DNA from: Pseudomonas sp. R5(2019)
Lineage (GTDB): Bacteria > Pseudomonadota > Gammaproteobacteria > Pseudomonadales > Pseudomonadaceae
Direction of reading: 5' to 3'
Assembly: GCF_009905435.1 (NCBI RefSeq)
Contig: NZ_JAAAMT010000039.1
Span: 1 to 45,707, forward strand
DNA length: 45,707 bases
Positions 16,000-25,490 of the stretch are shown here, in pieces. A program made the translations under genes and the position numbers. Position 1 is the first letter of the stretch; every line of letters starts with the position of its first letter. The notes beneath the pieces are model-generated. The model was given only the letters and a program-made list of their open reading frames with translations, was not told the origin of the DNA and did no database searches.

Positions 16000-16494
16000 T
16001 CAGCGGCGACGGAACAGCGGCAATGGCTCGTCAGTCGCTGCCTGATAGGTCACCGAAAAGTCCTTCAGGCTTTTCAGCGCTTCTTCAGGGTCCTTGTCGG
16101 CTCGAATCGCGAAGGCGTCGAAGCCACAGCGGCTCAGGTAGAACAGCTGGTCACGCAGTACGTCGCCAATGGCCCGCAGCTCGCCCTTGAAGCTGTAGCG
16201 ATCACGCAGCAGGCGCGCGTTGGAGTAGTTGCGCCCGTCGGTGAACGCCGGGAAGTTCAGCGCGATCACCTGGAAGTGCTGCACCTCTTCGCCGATTTCT
16301 TCGGCTTCTTCGTCGCTGTCCAGCCACACACCCAGGCCGCCATCGCGGGCCTTGAGTACGTGAGCGTGGTCACGCCACATTTGCAACGGCACGATGTAAT
16401 CGTCGCAGTTGCTCAGTTCGTCAAAGTTGAAATCCTTGGGCAGCAGGTGCCAGGTTTCGTCGACGATCTGGTCGTTCTTAATGATTCGCTGCAT
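16000..16494 (-). CDS. DUF934 protein linked to sulfite reduction
   Basis: A 164-residue DUF934 protein (often named oxidoreductase probably involved in sulfite reduction). The core reads VWLDSDEEAEEIGEEV, IALNFPAFTDGRNYSNARLL and AIGDVLRDQLFYLSRCGFDAF. There are no obvious cofactor motifs. The gene starts inside the 3' end of cysI (17-base overlap, 16478-16494), so the two are made together. In many Proteobacteria this family sits beside cysI and is thought to help sulfite reduction, perhaps in electron delivery; the mechanism is unproven. Confidence 0.85.
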   Translation of the reverse strand: MQRIIKNDQIVDETWHLLPKDFNFDELSNCDDYIVPLQMWRDHAHVLKARDGGLGVWLDSDEEAEEIGEEVQHFQVIALNFPAFTDGRNYSNARLLRDRYSFKGELRAIGDVLRDQLFYLSRCGFDAFAIRADKDPEEALKSLKDFSVTYQAATDEPLPLFRRR

Positions 16495-18136
16495 AGACGC
16501 GCTCCTTGAAAGGGTCGATGCCGATACGTTGGTAGGTGTCGATGAAGCGCTCGTCTTCGGTACGTTTTTCGACGTAGACGGCGATCAGCTTTTCGATCAC
16601 ATCCGGCATCACGTCCTGTGCGAAGGAGGGGCCGAGGATCTTGCCCAGGCTGGCGTCGCGGCTGGCACTGCCACCCAGGGACACCTGGTAGAACTCTTCG
16701 CCTTTCTTGTCCACGCCCAGGATGCCGATGTGGCCGACGTGGTGGTGACCACAGGCGTTCATGCACCCGGAGATGTTCAGGTCCAGTTCACCGATGTCGA
16801 ACAGGTAGTCCAGGTCGTCGAAACGGCGCTGGATGGCTTCGGCGATCGGGATCGACTTGGCGTTGGCCAGCGAGCAGAAATCACCGCCAGGGCAGCAGAT
16901 GATGTCGGTCAGCAAGCCGATGTTCGGTGTGGCGAAGCCGTTTTCGCGCAGTTCCAGCCACAGGGTGTGCAGTTGGCTTTGCTCGACGTCGGCCAGAATG
17001 ATGTTCTGCTCGTGGGAGGTACGCAGCTGGCCGAAGCTGTAACGGTCGGCCAGGTCGGCGACAGCGTCCAGTTGCTTGTCGGTCAGGTCGCCTGGGGCAA
17101 CACCGGTGGGCTTGAGGGACAGGGTCACGGCAACGTAGCCAGGCTTTTTGTGGGCCAGCACGTTGCGGCTACGCCAGCGCGCGAAGCCTGGGTGTTCCTG
17201 ATCCAGTTGGGTGAGTTGGGCGCTGAAGTCGTCCAGGGATTTGTAGGCCGGGTCGACGAAGTGCTTGGCCACGCGCTGTACTTCGGCTTCGGTCAGTGTG
17301 GTGCTGCCGCCGCGCAGGTGGGCCATTTCGGCGTCGACCTTTTGAGCGAACACTTCAGGGGTGAGCGCCTTGACCAGGATCTTGATCCGGGCCTTGTACT
17401 TGTTGTCGCGACGACCGTAGCGGTTGTAGACGCGCAGGATGGCGTCCAGGTAGCTGAGCAGGTCTTGCCACGGCAGGAATTCATTGATGAACGCGCCGAC
17501 CACCGGGGTACGGCCCAGGCCGCCACCGACCAACACGCGAAAGCCCAGCTCGCCGGCTTCGTTGTGGACCGGCTCAAGGCCGATGTCGTGGACTTCGATG
17601 GCCGCACGGTCGCTGGTAGCGCCGTTGATGGCGATCTTGAACTTGCGTGGCAGGTAGGCGAATTCAGGGTGGAACGTGGTCCACTGACGCACCAGCTCGC
17701 ACCATGGGCGCGGGTCGATCAGCTCGTCGGCGGCGACGCCGGCAAACTGGTCGGTAGTGACGTTGCGCAGGCAGTTGCCGCTGGTCTGGATGGCGTGCAT
17801 CTGCACGGTGGCCAGCTCAGCCAGAATGTCCGGGATATCTTCCAGCGCAGGCCAGTTGTACTGGACGTTCTGGCGCGTACTGATATGGGCGTAGCCCTTG
17901 TCGTAGTCGCGGGCGATTTTCGCCAGCATCCGCGTCTGGCGCGAAGTCAGCTGGCCATAAGGCACGGCGACTCGCAGCATGGGCGCGAAGCGTTGGATAT
18001 AGAGGCCATTTTGCAGGCGCAGCGGGCGGAACTCTTCTTCGCTAAGTTCCCCAGCCAGATAGCGGCGGGTCTGATCCCGGAACTGCTTGACGCGGTCCTC
18101 GATGATCCGTTGATCGTACTCGTCGTAAACGTACAT
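16478..18136 (-). CDS. cysI: Sulfite reductase hemoprotein CysI (nitrite/sulfite reductase family)
   Basis: A 552-residue siroheme/[4Fe-4S] enzyme that reduces sulfite to sulfide with six electrons for cysteine synthesis. The cluster ligands are in CCPGGDFCSLAN and SGCMNACGHHH. Duplicated half domains are visible, with RQTRMLAKIARDYDKGYAHIS near the N-terminus. Homologues are often misnamed nitrite reductase; the DUF934 partner points to sulfite. The start is ATG 18136 with AGGA upstream. No flavoprotein CysJ gene is near, as is usual in Pseudomonas. Confidence 0.9.
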   Translation of the reverse strand: MYVYDEYDQRIIEDRVKQFRDQTRRYLAGELSEEEFRPLRLQNGLYIQRFAPMLRVAVPYGQLTSRQTRMLAKIARDYDKGYAHISTRQNVQYNWPALEDIPDILAELATVQMHAIQTSGNCLRNVTTDQFAGVAADELIDPRPWCELVRQWTTFHPEFAYLPRKFKIAINGATSDRAAIEVHDIGLEPVHNEAGELGFRVLVGGGLGRTPVVGAFINEFLPWQDLLSYLDAILRVYNRYGRRDNKYKARIKILVKALTPEVFAQKVDAEMAHLRGGSTTLTEAEVQRVAKHFVDPAYKSLDDFSAQLTQLDQEHPGFARWRSRNVLAHKKPGYVAVTLSLKPTGVAPGDLTDKQLDAVADLADRYSFGQLRTSHEQNIILADVEQSQLHTLWLELRENGFATPNIGLLTDIICCPGGDFCSLANAKSIPIAEAIQRRFDDLDYLFDIGELDLNISGCMNACGHHHVGHIGILGVDKKGEEFYQVSLGGSASRDASLGKILGPSFAQDVMPDVIEKLIAVYVEKRTEDERFIDTYQRIGIDPFKERVYAANH

Positions 18137-18411
18137 ATAGATCCTGTTCTCAGGCTGGTTACAGCTTGTCTGCGCGCACGGCCGCGCACTCTTTTCAGAG
18201 CCTGCGAAAGATACCAGTTTGGAGTTATGCGCAAAAGTGAAGTTTGAATATATGCAAAGAACTGAATGGTCTAAGGGTGATACGTCTTCTTACCTTTTTG
18301 CCTCGCCGCGCTCTGGAACAGGTAATACCCGCGCTTGAGTTATGGGCAATGCTGAACTTAACTCAGGGCGTGACATGCATTCACCGACAAGAAATCACAA
18401 GAGGCGATGCA

Positions 18412-18525
18412 ATGGGCAATCCTACCAAGGCACGAAAGAGTGACAGCAGCGTCGATGCGTGGGCGATTCTGTTTCTGATCATTCTGGTCGTGGGCACAGC
18501 GGTATTCTGGGTCAGCCATCAGTAA
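18412..18525 (+). CDS. Small single-pass membrane protein, 37 residues
   Basis: A 37-residue frame from ATG 18412, with GAGGC 7 bases upstream. A short polar N-terminus (MGNPTKARKSDSSVD) is followed by one strongly hydrophobic helix (AWAILFLIILVVGTAVFW) and ends SHQ. The frame is open to 18244, but the earlier part shows no protein-like character and has no good start. It is convergent with the DUF2970 gene, with a hairpin terminator between. The function is unknown. Confidence 0.6.
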   Translation: MGNPTKARKSDSSVDAWAILFLIILVVGTAVFWVSHQ

Positions 18526-18542
18526 CAGGCCGTCAAAGCAGT

Positions 18543-18576
18543 CAACGCCCCTCAAGCAACAGCCTGAGGGGCGTTG
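18543..18576. terminator. Two-way hairpin terminator
   Basis: Perfect 12-base arms (CAACGCCCCTCA at 18543-18554 and its complement at 18565-18576) enclose a 10-base loop, placed between convergent small genes. No T-run follows on either strand, but strength and position support a terminator. Confidence 0.6.
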
Positions 18577-18580
18577 TGCG

Positions 18581-18799
18581 TCAAGCGTGGGCGAGGTGCA
18601 GCACCAGGTTGACCACGCCGATCAGAATCAGCACGAACACAACCGTGAATAGCACGCCCACGGCGATGAAATGGCCGGGTTTGCCGTGGGTGAAATCGCG
18701 GGCGCGATTCTTTGAACTCTGCACCCCGAAGGCAGCGGCAATGACGCTGTGCAGCACTTGCCAGAGGGTAGGGGGCTTGGGTTTGGCGGGATCATCCAT
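18581..18799 (-). CDS. DUF2970 family small membrane protein
   Basis: A 72-residue protein with the DUF2970 pattern: PPTLWQVLHSVIAAAFGVQS, then KNRARDFTHGKP and one C-terminal membrane helix (FIAVGVLFTVVFVLILIGVV). The family is common in gamma- and beta-Proteobacteria and has no known function. It is a single gene between the hairpin terminator and the repeat at 18935. Confidence 0.8.
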   Translation of the reverse strand: MDDPAKPKPPTLWQVLHSVIAAAFGVQSSKNRARDFTHGKPGHFIAVGVLFTVVFVLILIGVVNLVLHLAHA

Positions 18800-18934
18800 G
18801 AGCGGCTCCGCGGATGGGCTGGTGATATGACTCTAGCACCACGCAGACTGCTGACAAACCCCGAACCACCTGCGCAAGCCTTGCTCCTACACCGATCTTT
18901 ATTTCTGCCGAAAAAGGGCGGGGCACTTCAGCTC

Positions 18935-19021
18935 GTAGGAGCACAGCTTGCTGGCGATGCAGGCACCGCGGTGTATCTGTCACACCGCGGTGAATCTATC
19001 GCCAGCAAGCTGTGCTCCTAC
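18935..19021. repeat. REPIN-type inverted REP pair
   Basis: GTAGGAGCACAGCTTGCTGG at the left end is repeated inverted at the right end. An inner inverted repeat built on CACCGCGGTG lies between, giving an 87-base imperfect hairpin. The GTAGGAGC start marks a common Pseudomonas REP class. It lies just downstream of metH and may shield its mRNA end. Confidence 0.8.
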
Positions 19022-19053
19022 ATTCCGCCAGTTGCCTGGGCGACTGGAGTCGG

Positions 19054-22000
19054 TCAGTTGTCATACCCAAGATTAGGCGCCAACCACCGCTCGCTCACGC
19101 TCAGCTCCTGCCCCTTGCGCGCGGAGTAGCTCTGGACCTGATCCTTATCCACCTTGCCCACCGCAAAGTACTGCGCCTGCGGATGCGCGAAGTACCAGCC
19201 GCTGACAGCCGCCGCCGGGAACATGGCGAAGTGATCAGTGAGGAACACGCCGCTGGGGCCTGTCTCACCGATGGCGGTGCCATCGAGCAGACGGAACAGG
19301 GTGGCCTTCTCGGTATGGTCCGGGCAGGCTGGGTAGCCAGGCGCCGGGCGAATACCGCGGTACTGCTCCTTGATCAACGCCTCGTTGTCCAGGTGTTCGT
19401 CCTTGGCATAACCCCAGTAGTCTTTACGCACCTGCTGGTGCAGCCATTCGGCGCACGCTTCGGCCAGGCGGTCGGCCAAAGCCTTGACCATGATCGAGTT
19501 GTAATCGTCACCAGCCTTTTGATACGCCTTGGCCACCTCTTCGGCGCCGATGCCGGCGGTGGTGATAAAGCCACCCACGTAGTCGGTCACGCCGCTGTCC
19601 TTGGGCGCCACGAAGTCGGCCAGGGAGAAGTTCGGCTTGTTGTCCGGCTTGATGGTCTGCTGGCGCAGGTGGTGCAGGCGCGCCAGCGGCTGGCCGTCGT
19701 CGCCATAGACTTCGATGTCGTCATGCTCGACCTGGTTGGCTGGCCAGAAACCGAACACCGCACGGGCGCTGATGAGTTTTTCATCGATCAGCTTGCGCAG
19801 CATCTCCTGGGCATCGGCAAACAGCACGGTGGCCGCTTCGCCCACCACTTCATCGGTGAGAATGCGCGGGTATTTCCCGGCCAGGTCCCAGGAGATGAAG
19901 AACGGCGTCCAGTCGATGAACTCGGCCAATACATTGAGATCGATGTTGTCGAGCACCTTCGCGCCGGTGAAGGTGGGCGTTACCGGCTGGTACTCGCTCC
20001 AGTCAAACGTCGCCTTGGCGGCAATCGACTGCTCGTAGCTCAGGCGCTCGGTGCGGGCGCTGCGTTTGGCGGTGCGCTCGCGCACATCGATGTAGTCAAG
20101 GCGTGTGCGTTCGACGAAACCGGGTTTGAGCTCTTTGGACAGCAACTGCGTGGCCACGCCTACCGCGCGTGAGGCGTCGGTCACATAGACCACCGCGTCA
20201 TTGCTGTACTTGGGCTCGATCTTCACCGCCGTGTGCGCCTTGGAGGTGGTCGCGCCGCCGATCATCAGCGGCAGGTGGAAGTCCTGACGCTGCATTTCAC
20301 GGGCGACGTGGACCATTTCATCCAGCGACGGGGTGATCAGGCCCGACAGGCCGATGATGTCGCACTTCTCTTCACGCGCCACTTGCAGGATCTTCTCTGC
20401 CGGCACCATCACGCCCAAATCGACGATGTCGTAGCCGTTGCAGCCCAGCACCACGCCGACAATGTTCTTGCCGATGTCATGCACGTCGCCTTTGACGGTC
20501 GCCATCAGGATCTTGCCCTTGGCCTCAGGCTTGTCGCCTTTTTCCTCTTCGATGAAGGGGATCAGGTGCGCAACAGCCTGCTTCATCACGCGGGCGGATT
20601 TCACCACCTGGGGCAGGAACATCTTGCCCGCGCCAAACAGGTCGCCAACGATGTTCATGCCGCTCATCAGCGGGCCTTCGATCACCTCGATCGGGCGCGC
20701 GACCTGCTGCCGGCATTCTTCGGTGTCTTCAACGATAAAGGCGGTGATGCCCTTGACCAGCGCGTGCTCCAGGCGCTTGTCGACCGGCAGCGAACGCCAT
20801 TCTTCGTTCTCGACTTCCTTGACCGCGCCGCCGCCCTTGTAGTCGTCGGCGATGGCCAGCAGGGCGTCAGTGCCTTCCGGTGTGCGGTTGAGCACCACGT
20901 CCTCGACCCGCTCACGCAGCGCCTTGGGGATCTCGTCGTAGATCTCCAGCTGGCCGGCGTTGACGATACCCATGGTCAGGCCATTCTGGATCGCGTGGTA
21001 CAGGAACACCGAGTGGATCGCCTCCCGCACCGGGTTGTTGCCCCGGAAAGAGAACGACACGTTGGACACACCGCCCGAAGACAGCGCATGGGGCAGGTGA
21101 TCGCGGATATACGCACAGGCTTCGATGAAGTCGACGGCGTAGTTGTTGTGCTCTTCGATGCCGGTGGCCACGGCGAAGATGTTCGGGTCGAAGATGATGT
21201 CTTCAGGCGGGAAGCCGACTTCATTGACCAGAATATCGTAGCTGCGCTGGCAGATTTCGCGCTTGCGTGCGGCGGTGTCGGCCTGGCCGACTTCGTCGAA
21301 CGCCATCACCACCACTGCCGCGCCATAGCGCTTGCACAGCTTGGCGTGGTGCTTGAACACCTCGACGCCTTCTTTCATGGAGATCGAGTTGACGATGCCC
21401 TTGCCCTGAATGCACTTCAGGCCCGCCTCGATCACTTCCCACTTGGAGGAGTCGATCATGATCGGCACCCGGGAAATATCCGGCTCGCCCGCGATCAGGT
21501 TGAGGAACTTGACCATGGCCGCCTGGGAGTCGAGCATCCCTTCGTCCATGTTGATGTCGATCACCTGGGCGCCGGCTTCAACTTGCTGCAGGGCCACTTC
21601 CAGGGCTTCGGTGTAGTTCTCTTCGCGAATCAGCCGGGCAAACTTGGCGGAACCGGTGATGTTGGTCCGCTCACCGACGTTCACGAACAACGAGTTGCGG
21701 TCGATGGTGAAGGGTTCCAGACCTGACAGGCGGCAGGCCTTGGGGATCTCGGGGATCTCGCGCGGCGGGTATTTGGCAACCGCCTGGGCGATGGCCTGGA
21801 TGTGCGCAGGTGTGGTGCCGCAGCAACCGCCGATAATGTTGAGAAAACCACTGGCGGCGAACTCTTCGATCACCGCAGCGGTTTCTGCCGGGGTTTCGTC
21901 GTATTCACCGAAGGCGTTCGGCAGGCCGGCGTTAGGGTGCGCCGAGACGTGGGTGCCGGCCTTGGTCGACAACTCTTCCAGGTACGGGCGCAGGTCCTTG

Positions 22001-22761
22001 GCGCCCAGGGCGCAGTTGAGGCCGACGGAAATCGGGTTGGCGTGGCGCACCGAGTTCCAGAAGGCTTCGGTGGTCTGCCCGGACAGGGTCCGGCCCGAGG
22101 CGTCGGTAATGGTGCCGGAAATCATGATCGGCAACTCGACGCCATCTTCGTCGAACACCTGCTGCACGGCGAAGATCGCCGCCTTGGCATTGAGGGTGTC
22201 GAAGATGGTCTCGATCAGGATCAGGTCGGCGCCACCTTCGATCAGGCCGCGGGTGGCCTCGGTGTAGTTTTCCACCAGTTCATCGAAGGTGACGTTGCGA
22301 AAGCCCGGGTCGTTGACGTCCGGGGAGATCGAGCAGGTACGGCTGGTAGGGCCGAGCACGCCGGCGACGAAACGTGGGCGGTCCGGGGTTTCCAGGGTCT
22401 TGGCATCGGCCACGCGGCGAGCGAGGCGGGCGCCTTCGACGTTCAGCTCGTACACCAGTGCTTCCATGCCATAGTCGGCCTGGGACACTTGGGTGGCGTT
22501 GAAGGTGTTGGTTTCCAGGATGTCGGCACCGGCATCCAGGTAGGCTTTCTCGATGGCCCCGATGACGTCCGGGCGCGAGAGGATCAACAGGTCGTTGTTG
22601 CCCTTGACGTCGCTCGGCCAGTCGGCGAAGCGTGTGCCACGATAGTCGTGTTCCTCCAGGCGGTAACTTTGGATCATAGTGCCCATGCCGCCATCGAGAA
22701 TCAGAATGCGCTCTTTGAGGGCTTGCTGAAGTGCTTTAAGACGAGCGCTGCGATCGGACAT
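19054..22761 (-). CDS. metH: Cobalamin-dependent methionine synthase MetH
   Basis: A 1235-residue enzyme that moves a methyl group from methyl-tetrahydrofolate to homocysteine through B12. Domains in order: homocysteine/zinc domain (about 1-340; zinc cysteines in GLNCALG and GGCCGTTP), folate-binding barrel (about 350-630; NVGERTNITGSAKF), B12 cap helices (about 650-745), the cobalamin domain with the lower axial His761 in GDVHDIGKN and a GLSGLITPS loop, and the AdoMet reactivation domain (about 910-1235; RGIRPAPGYPACPDH). Length and motifs match E. coli MetH, whose axial ligand is His759. No riboswitch is visible in the 154-base gap to the divergent cti gene. A REPIN follows the gene. Confidence 0.97.
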   Translation of the reverse strand: MSDRSARLKALQQALKERILILDGGMGTMIQSYRLEEHDYRGTRFADWPSDVKGNNDLLILSRPDVIGAIEKAYLDAGADILETNTFNATQVSQADYGMEALVYELNVEGARLARRVADAKTLETPDRPRFVAGVLGPTSRTCSISPDVNDPGFRNVTFDELVENYTEATRGLIEGGADLILIETIFDTLNAKAAIFAVQQVFDEDGVELPIMISGTITDASGRTLSGQTTEAFWNSVRHANPISVGLNCALGAKDLRPYLEELSTKAGTHVSAHPNAGLPNAFGEYDETPAETAAVIEEFAASGFLNIIGGCCGTTPAHIQAIAQAVAKYPPREIPEIPKACRLSGLEPFTIDRNSLFVNVGERTNITGSAKFARLIREENYTEALEVALQQVEAGAQVIDINMDEGMLDSQAAMVKFLNLIAGEPDISRVPIMIDSSKWEVIEAGLKCIQGKGIVNSISMKEGVEVFKHHAKLCKRYGAAVVVMAFDEVGQADTAARKREICQRSYDILVNEVGFPPEDIIFDPNIFAVATGIEEHNNYAVDFIEACAYIRDHLPHALSSGGVSNVSFSFRGNNPVREAIHSVFLYHAIQNGLTMGIVNAGQLEIYDEIPKALRERVEDVVLNRTPEGTDALLAIADDYKGGGAVKEVENEEWRSLPVDKRLEHALVKGITAFIVEDTEECRQQVARPIEVIEGPLMSGMNIVGDLFGAGKMFLPQVVKSARVMKQAVAHLIPFIEEEKGDKPEAKGKILMATVKGDVHDIGKNIVGVVLGCNGYDIVDLGVMVPAEKILQVAREEKCDIIGLSGLITPSLDEMVHVAREMQRQDFHLPLMIGGATTSKAHTAVKIEPKYSNDAVVYVTDASRAVGVATQLLSKELKPGFVERTRLDYIDVRERTAKRSARTERLSYEQSIAAKATFDWSEYQPVTPTFTGAKVLDNIDLNVLAEFIDWTPFFISWDLAGKYPRILTDEVVGEAATVLFADAQEMLRKLIDEKLISARAVFGFWPANQVEHDDIEVYGDDGQPLARLHHLRQQTIKPDNKPNFSLADFVAPKDSGVTDYVGGFITTAGIGAEEVAKAYQKAGDDYNSIMVKALADRLAEACAEWLHQQVRKDYWGYAKDEHLDNEALIKEQYRGIRPAPGYPACPDHTEKATLFRLLDGTAIGETGPSGVFLTDHFAMFPAAAVSGWYFAHPQAQYFAVGKVDKDQVQSYSARKGQELSVSERWLAPNLGYDN

Positions 22762-22915
22762 AGGGCTACCTGGTAGGGCGAATGCTGAAAAGAGGCGAAT
22801 AATAACAAACCCGCGCGCTTTTTAAGCCTGTTGTGCATTTGCATGAATTTGGCTCATGTTGAGCGGGGCGACCCCAAGGTAGAATTGACCGTCATCACAT
22901 TCAGGACACCGGCAC

Positions 22916-25210
22916 ATGCACCGCCTGCTTGCCAGTTTGGCCTTGCTGCTTGTTAGCAGCCTGGCGCTAGGGCAAACCCCGCTTTCCCGCCCCGCTATTG
23001 CCTATGCCCGGGATATTCAGCCGATCTTCACCGAGAAATGCGTGGCCTGCCACGCCTGCAACGACGCCGCCTGCCAGCTCAACCTGGGCAGCGCCGAGGG
23101 TGCGGCGCGCGGGGCTTCCAAGGTGCCCGTGTACAAGGGCGATCGCAGTGTCGCCGAAGCGCCGACCCGATTGTTCCTTGACGCCAGTGGCCCCGATGCC
23201 TGGCGCCACAAGGGTTTCTATTCAGTGCTCGACAACCAGGCCAGCCAGGCCTCGCTGATGGCGCGGATGCTGGAGCTCGGTCACCGCACGCCATTGCAGC
23301 CCAATGCCAAACTGCCTGAAGAGATCGTCCTGGGGCTCAACCGCGACAACCTCTGCCCGCTGCCCGGCGAGTTCGACGCCTACGCGGGCGCGCACCCCAA
23401 AGAGGGCATGCCGCTGGCGGTCACCGGCCTGACCGATGGCCAATACCAAACCTTGCAACGCTGGCTCGCCGCCGGCGCGCCGGTCGAGTACCACCCGATC
23501 CAGCCGAGCGCCACCGAAGCGAGGCAGATCGCCGACTGGGAAGCCTTGCTCAACCGGCCTGGTTCCACCGAAGCACTGGTCGGGCGCTGGCTGTACGAGC
23601 ACCTGTTTCTGGCCCATATCCACTTCACCGGCGGCGAGCCCGGGCATTTCTTCCAGTGGGTGCGTTCGCGCACGCCCAGTGGCAAGCCGGTCGACCTGAT
23701 TGCCACGCGCCGCCCCAACGACGAGCCAGGCAGTGATTTCTACTATCGCCTGATGCCGGTGCAGGGCGTGATCGTGCACAAAACCCACATTACATACCCC
23801 ATGGGGCCGAACAAGCTCAAGCGGGTCAAGCAGCTGTTCTACAGTGGCGACTGGCACGCCACGTCGCTGCCCGGCTACGGCCCGCGGCACCGCGCCAACC
23901 CGTTCGAGACCTTCGAGGCCATCCCGGCCGTGGCGCGCTACCAGTTCATGCTCGACAACGCCGAGTATTTTGTCCGCACCTTTATCCGCGGGCCGGTCTG
24001 CCGCGGGCAGATCGCCACCGACGTGATCCGCGACAACTTCTGGGCGCTGTTCCAGGAGCCGGCCCATGACCGCTACATCACCGATGCCAACTACCGGGGC
24101 GAAGCCACGCCATTGCTGGCGATGCCCGGGCAGATCGACAACGTCGGCAGCATCCTGAGCCTCTGGCATGCCTACCGGGACAAGCGCAACGAGTACGAAA
24201 AACTGCGCCGCGAAGCCTATGCCGAACTGTCGCCGCCCAGCTGGTCGACCCTGTGGGCCGGCAATGACAACGCGCTGCTGACTATCTTCCGGCATTTCGA
24301 CAGCGCATCGGTCAGCAAGGGCCTGGTGGGCGATGTGCCGCTGACGATGTGGCTGTTCGACTACCCGCTGTTCGAGCGCACCTATTACCAGCTGGCGGTC
24401 AACTTCGATGTCTTCGGTAACGTCGCGCATCAGGCTCAGACTCGCCTTTACTTTGACCTGATCCGCAATGGCGCCGAGGTCAACTTCCTGCGCCTGATGC
24501 CGGCCGACAGGCGCGGCAGGATCCTCAGCGACTGGTACCAGAACAGCGGCAAGATCAAGATGTGGCTGGACTACGAGAAGATCGACACCGACACGCCCAC
24601 CGGCCTGAATCTGGACGAGCACAACCCCAAGCGTGACTTTGGCCTCAAGCTGATTGCGCGCAGTGCCAGCCTCAACGCCCGACCGGACCCGATCAACCGC
24701 TGCCAGGGAGCCTATTGTTCGCGCCCGAACGTCAGCGAGGACTTGCGCAACGCCGAGCAGACACTGAGCCGGCTGGTGTCACGCCCGGCGGCGGGGCTCA
24801 AGGTGATCGAGCAGCTGCCCGAGGCCACCCTGCTGCGGATACAGGACAGCAGCGGCAAGCGCGAGGTCTACAGCCTGCTGCGCAACCGTGCTCACAGCAA
24901 CGTGGCGTTCATGCTTGGCGAGGCCTACCGCTATCAGCCGGGCCTGGACACCCTGACGATGTACCCGGGGGTGATGAGCAGCTACCCCAACTTCATGTTC
25001 AACCTCTCCACCGACGATGTGCCGGAATTCGTTGAAGACATGGAGCTGGCGAAAACCTCTGAGCAATTCGAGCGGATCGTCCAGCGTTGGGGTATTCGTC
25101 GCAGTCATCCGCAGTTCTGGCAGTATTTCCATGATCTGAGTACCTACATCAAGGAAACTGACCCTGTGGAGTCCGGGGTGCTGGACATGAACCGCTACGA
25201 AAACCTCTGA
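22916..25210 (+). CDS. cti: Fatty acid cis/trans isomerase Cti
   Basis: A 764-residue periplasmic enzyme that turns cis-unsaturated fatty acids of membrane lipids into trans forms without breaking the bond to glycerol, a fast response to solvents and heat in Pseudomonas and Vibrio. A signal peptide (1-19, cut after SLALG) is followed by a c-type heme motif CVACH at residues 42-46, typical of Cti. The rest matches the long Cti domain (for example GNDNALLTIFRHFDSASVSKG). It is divergent from metH, an arrangement known from other Pseudomonas. The next reading frame, immediately after its stop, is the tail of an unrelated acyltransferase. Confidence 0.95.
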   Translation: MHRLLASLALLLVSSLALGQTPLSRPAIAYARDIQPIFTEKCVACHACNDAACQLNLGSAEGAARGASKVPVYKGDRSVAEAPTRLFLDASGPDAWRHKGFYSVLDNQASQASLMARMLELGHRTPLQPNAKLPEEIVLGLNRDNLCPLPGEFDAYAGAHPKEGMPLAVTGLTDGQYQTLQRWLAAGAPVEYHPIQPSATEARQIADWEALLNRPGSTEALVGRWLYEHLFLAHIHFTGGEPGHFFQWVRSRTPSGKPVDLIATRRPNDEPGSDFYYRLMPVQGVIVHKTHITYPMGPNKLKRVKQLFYSGDWHATSLPGYGPRHRANPFETFEAIPAVARYQFMLDNAEYFVRTFIRGPVCRGQIATDVIRDNFWALFQEPAHDRYITDANYRGEATPLLAMPGQIDNVGSILSLWHAYRDKRNEYEKLRREAYAELSPPSWSTLWAGNDNALLTIFRHFDSASVSKGLVGDVPLTMWLFDYPLFERTYYQLAVNFDVFGNVAHQAQTRLYFDLIRNGAEVNFLRLMPADRRGRILSDWYQNSGKIKMWLDYEKIDTDTPTGLNLDEHNPKRDFGLKLIARSASLNARPDPINRCQGAYCSRPNVSEDLRNAEQTLSRLVSRPAAGLKVIEQLPEATLLRIQDSSGKREVYSLLRNRAHSNVAFMLGEAYRYQPGLDTLTMYPGVMSSYPNFMFNLSTDDVPEFVEDMELAKTSEQFERIVQRWGIRRSHPQFWQYFHDLSTYIKETDPVESGVLDMNRYENL

Positions 25211-25432
25211 CACCTGATTCATGTGCTGGTGCTGTACGGCGGCTGGTTTGCCAGCGAGCACTTCGGCTTGAGCCCGTACGCGGTGTTCGCCGCCTGTGTG
25301 CCGTTGATAGCGCTGGCGTCGTGGGGCAGCTATGTGCTGATCGAGAAGCGTCTGTACCGCGGTATCAAGGGCTGGCTGGATAGCCGCCGGGCAGTACCGG
25401 TCGCGGTTCCCCTAACCCGACAGAATTACTAG
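25211..25432 (+). pseudogene. C-terminal tail of a membrane acyltransferase (acyltransferase-3 type)
   Basis: The frame starting directly after the cti stop reads HLIHVLVLYGGWF, then LSPYAVFAACVPLIALASWG, then SYVLIEKRLYRGIKGWL and ends at 25432. This is the pattern of the last two membrane helices of OafA/YrhL-type O-acyltransferases, where an IH pair precedes the last helices and a lysine/arginine-rich tail follows. At least 250 residues are missing upstream. It has no ribosome site of its own. It is most likely the stump left by a deletion that ended exactly at the end of cti. Confidence 0.55.
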
Positions 25433-25490
25433 GACTTTTGCCTTTGACGGTGTTTCGCGTAAACTGCGGGCAAGTCTGTGAGGAACTTCC

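Noticed and set aside
16409..18247. 612-codon open frame opposite cysI
   Set aside because: It is an antisense shadow of cysI in GC-rich DNA; composition is not protein-like and the cysI strand has all the enzyme motifs.
18244..18411. Extended N-terminus for the 37-residue membrane protein
   Set aside because: No ribosome site upstream and no protein-like features; GAGGC stands before ATG 18412.
22762..22915. Cobalamin riboswitch before metH
   Set aside because: The gap to cti is only 154 bases and lacks the B12-box blocks that are clear before cbtB.
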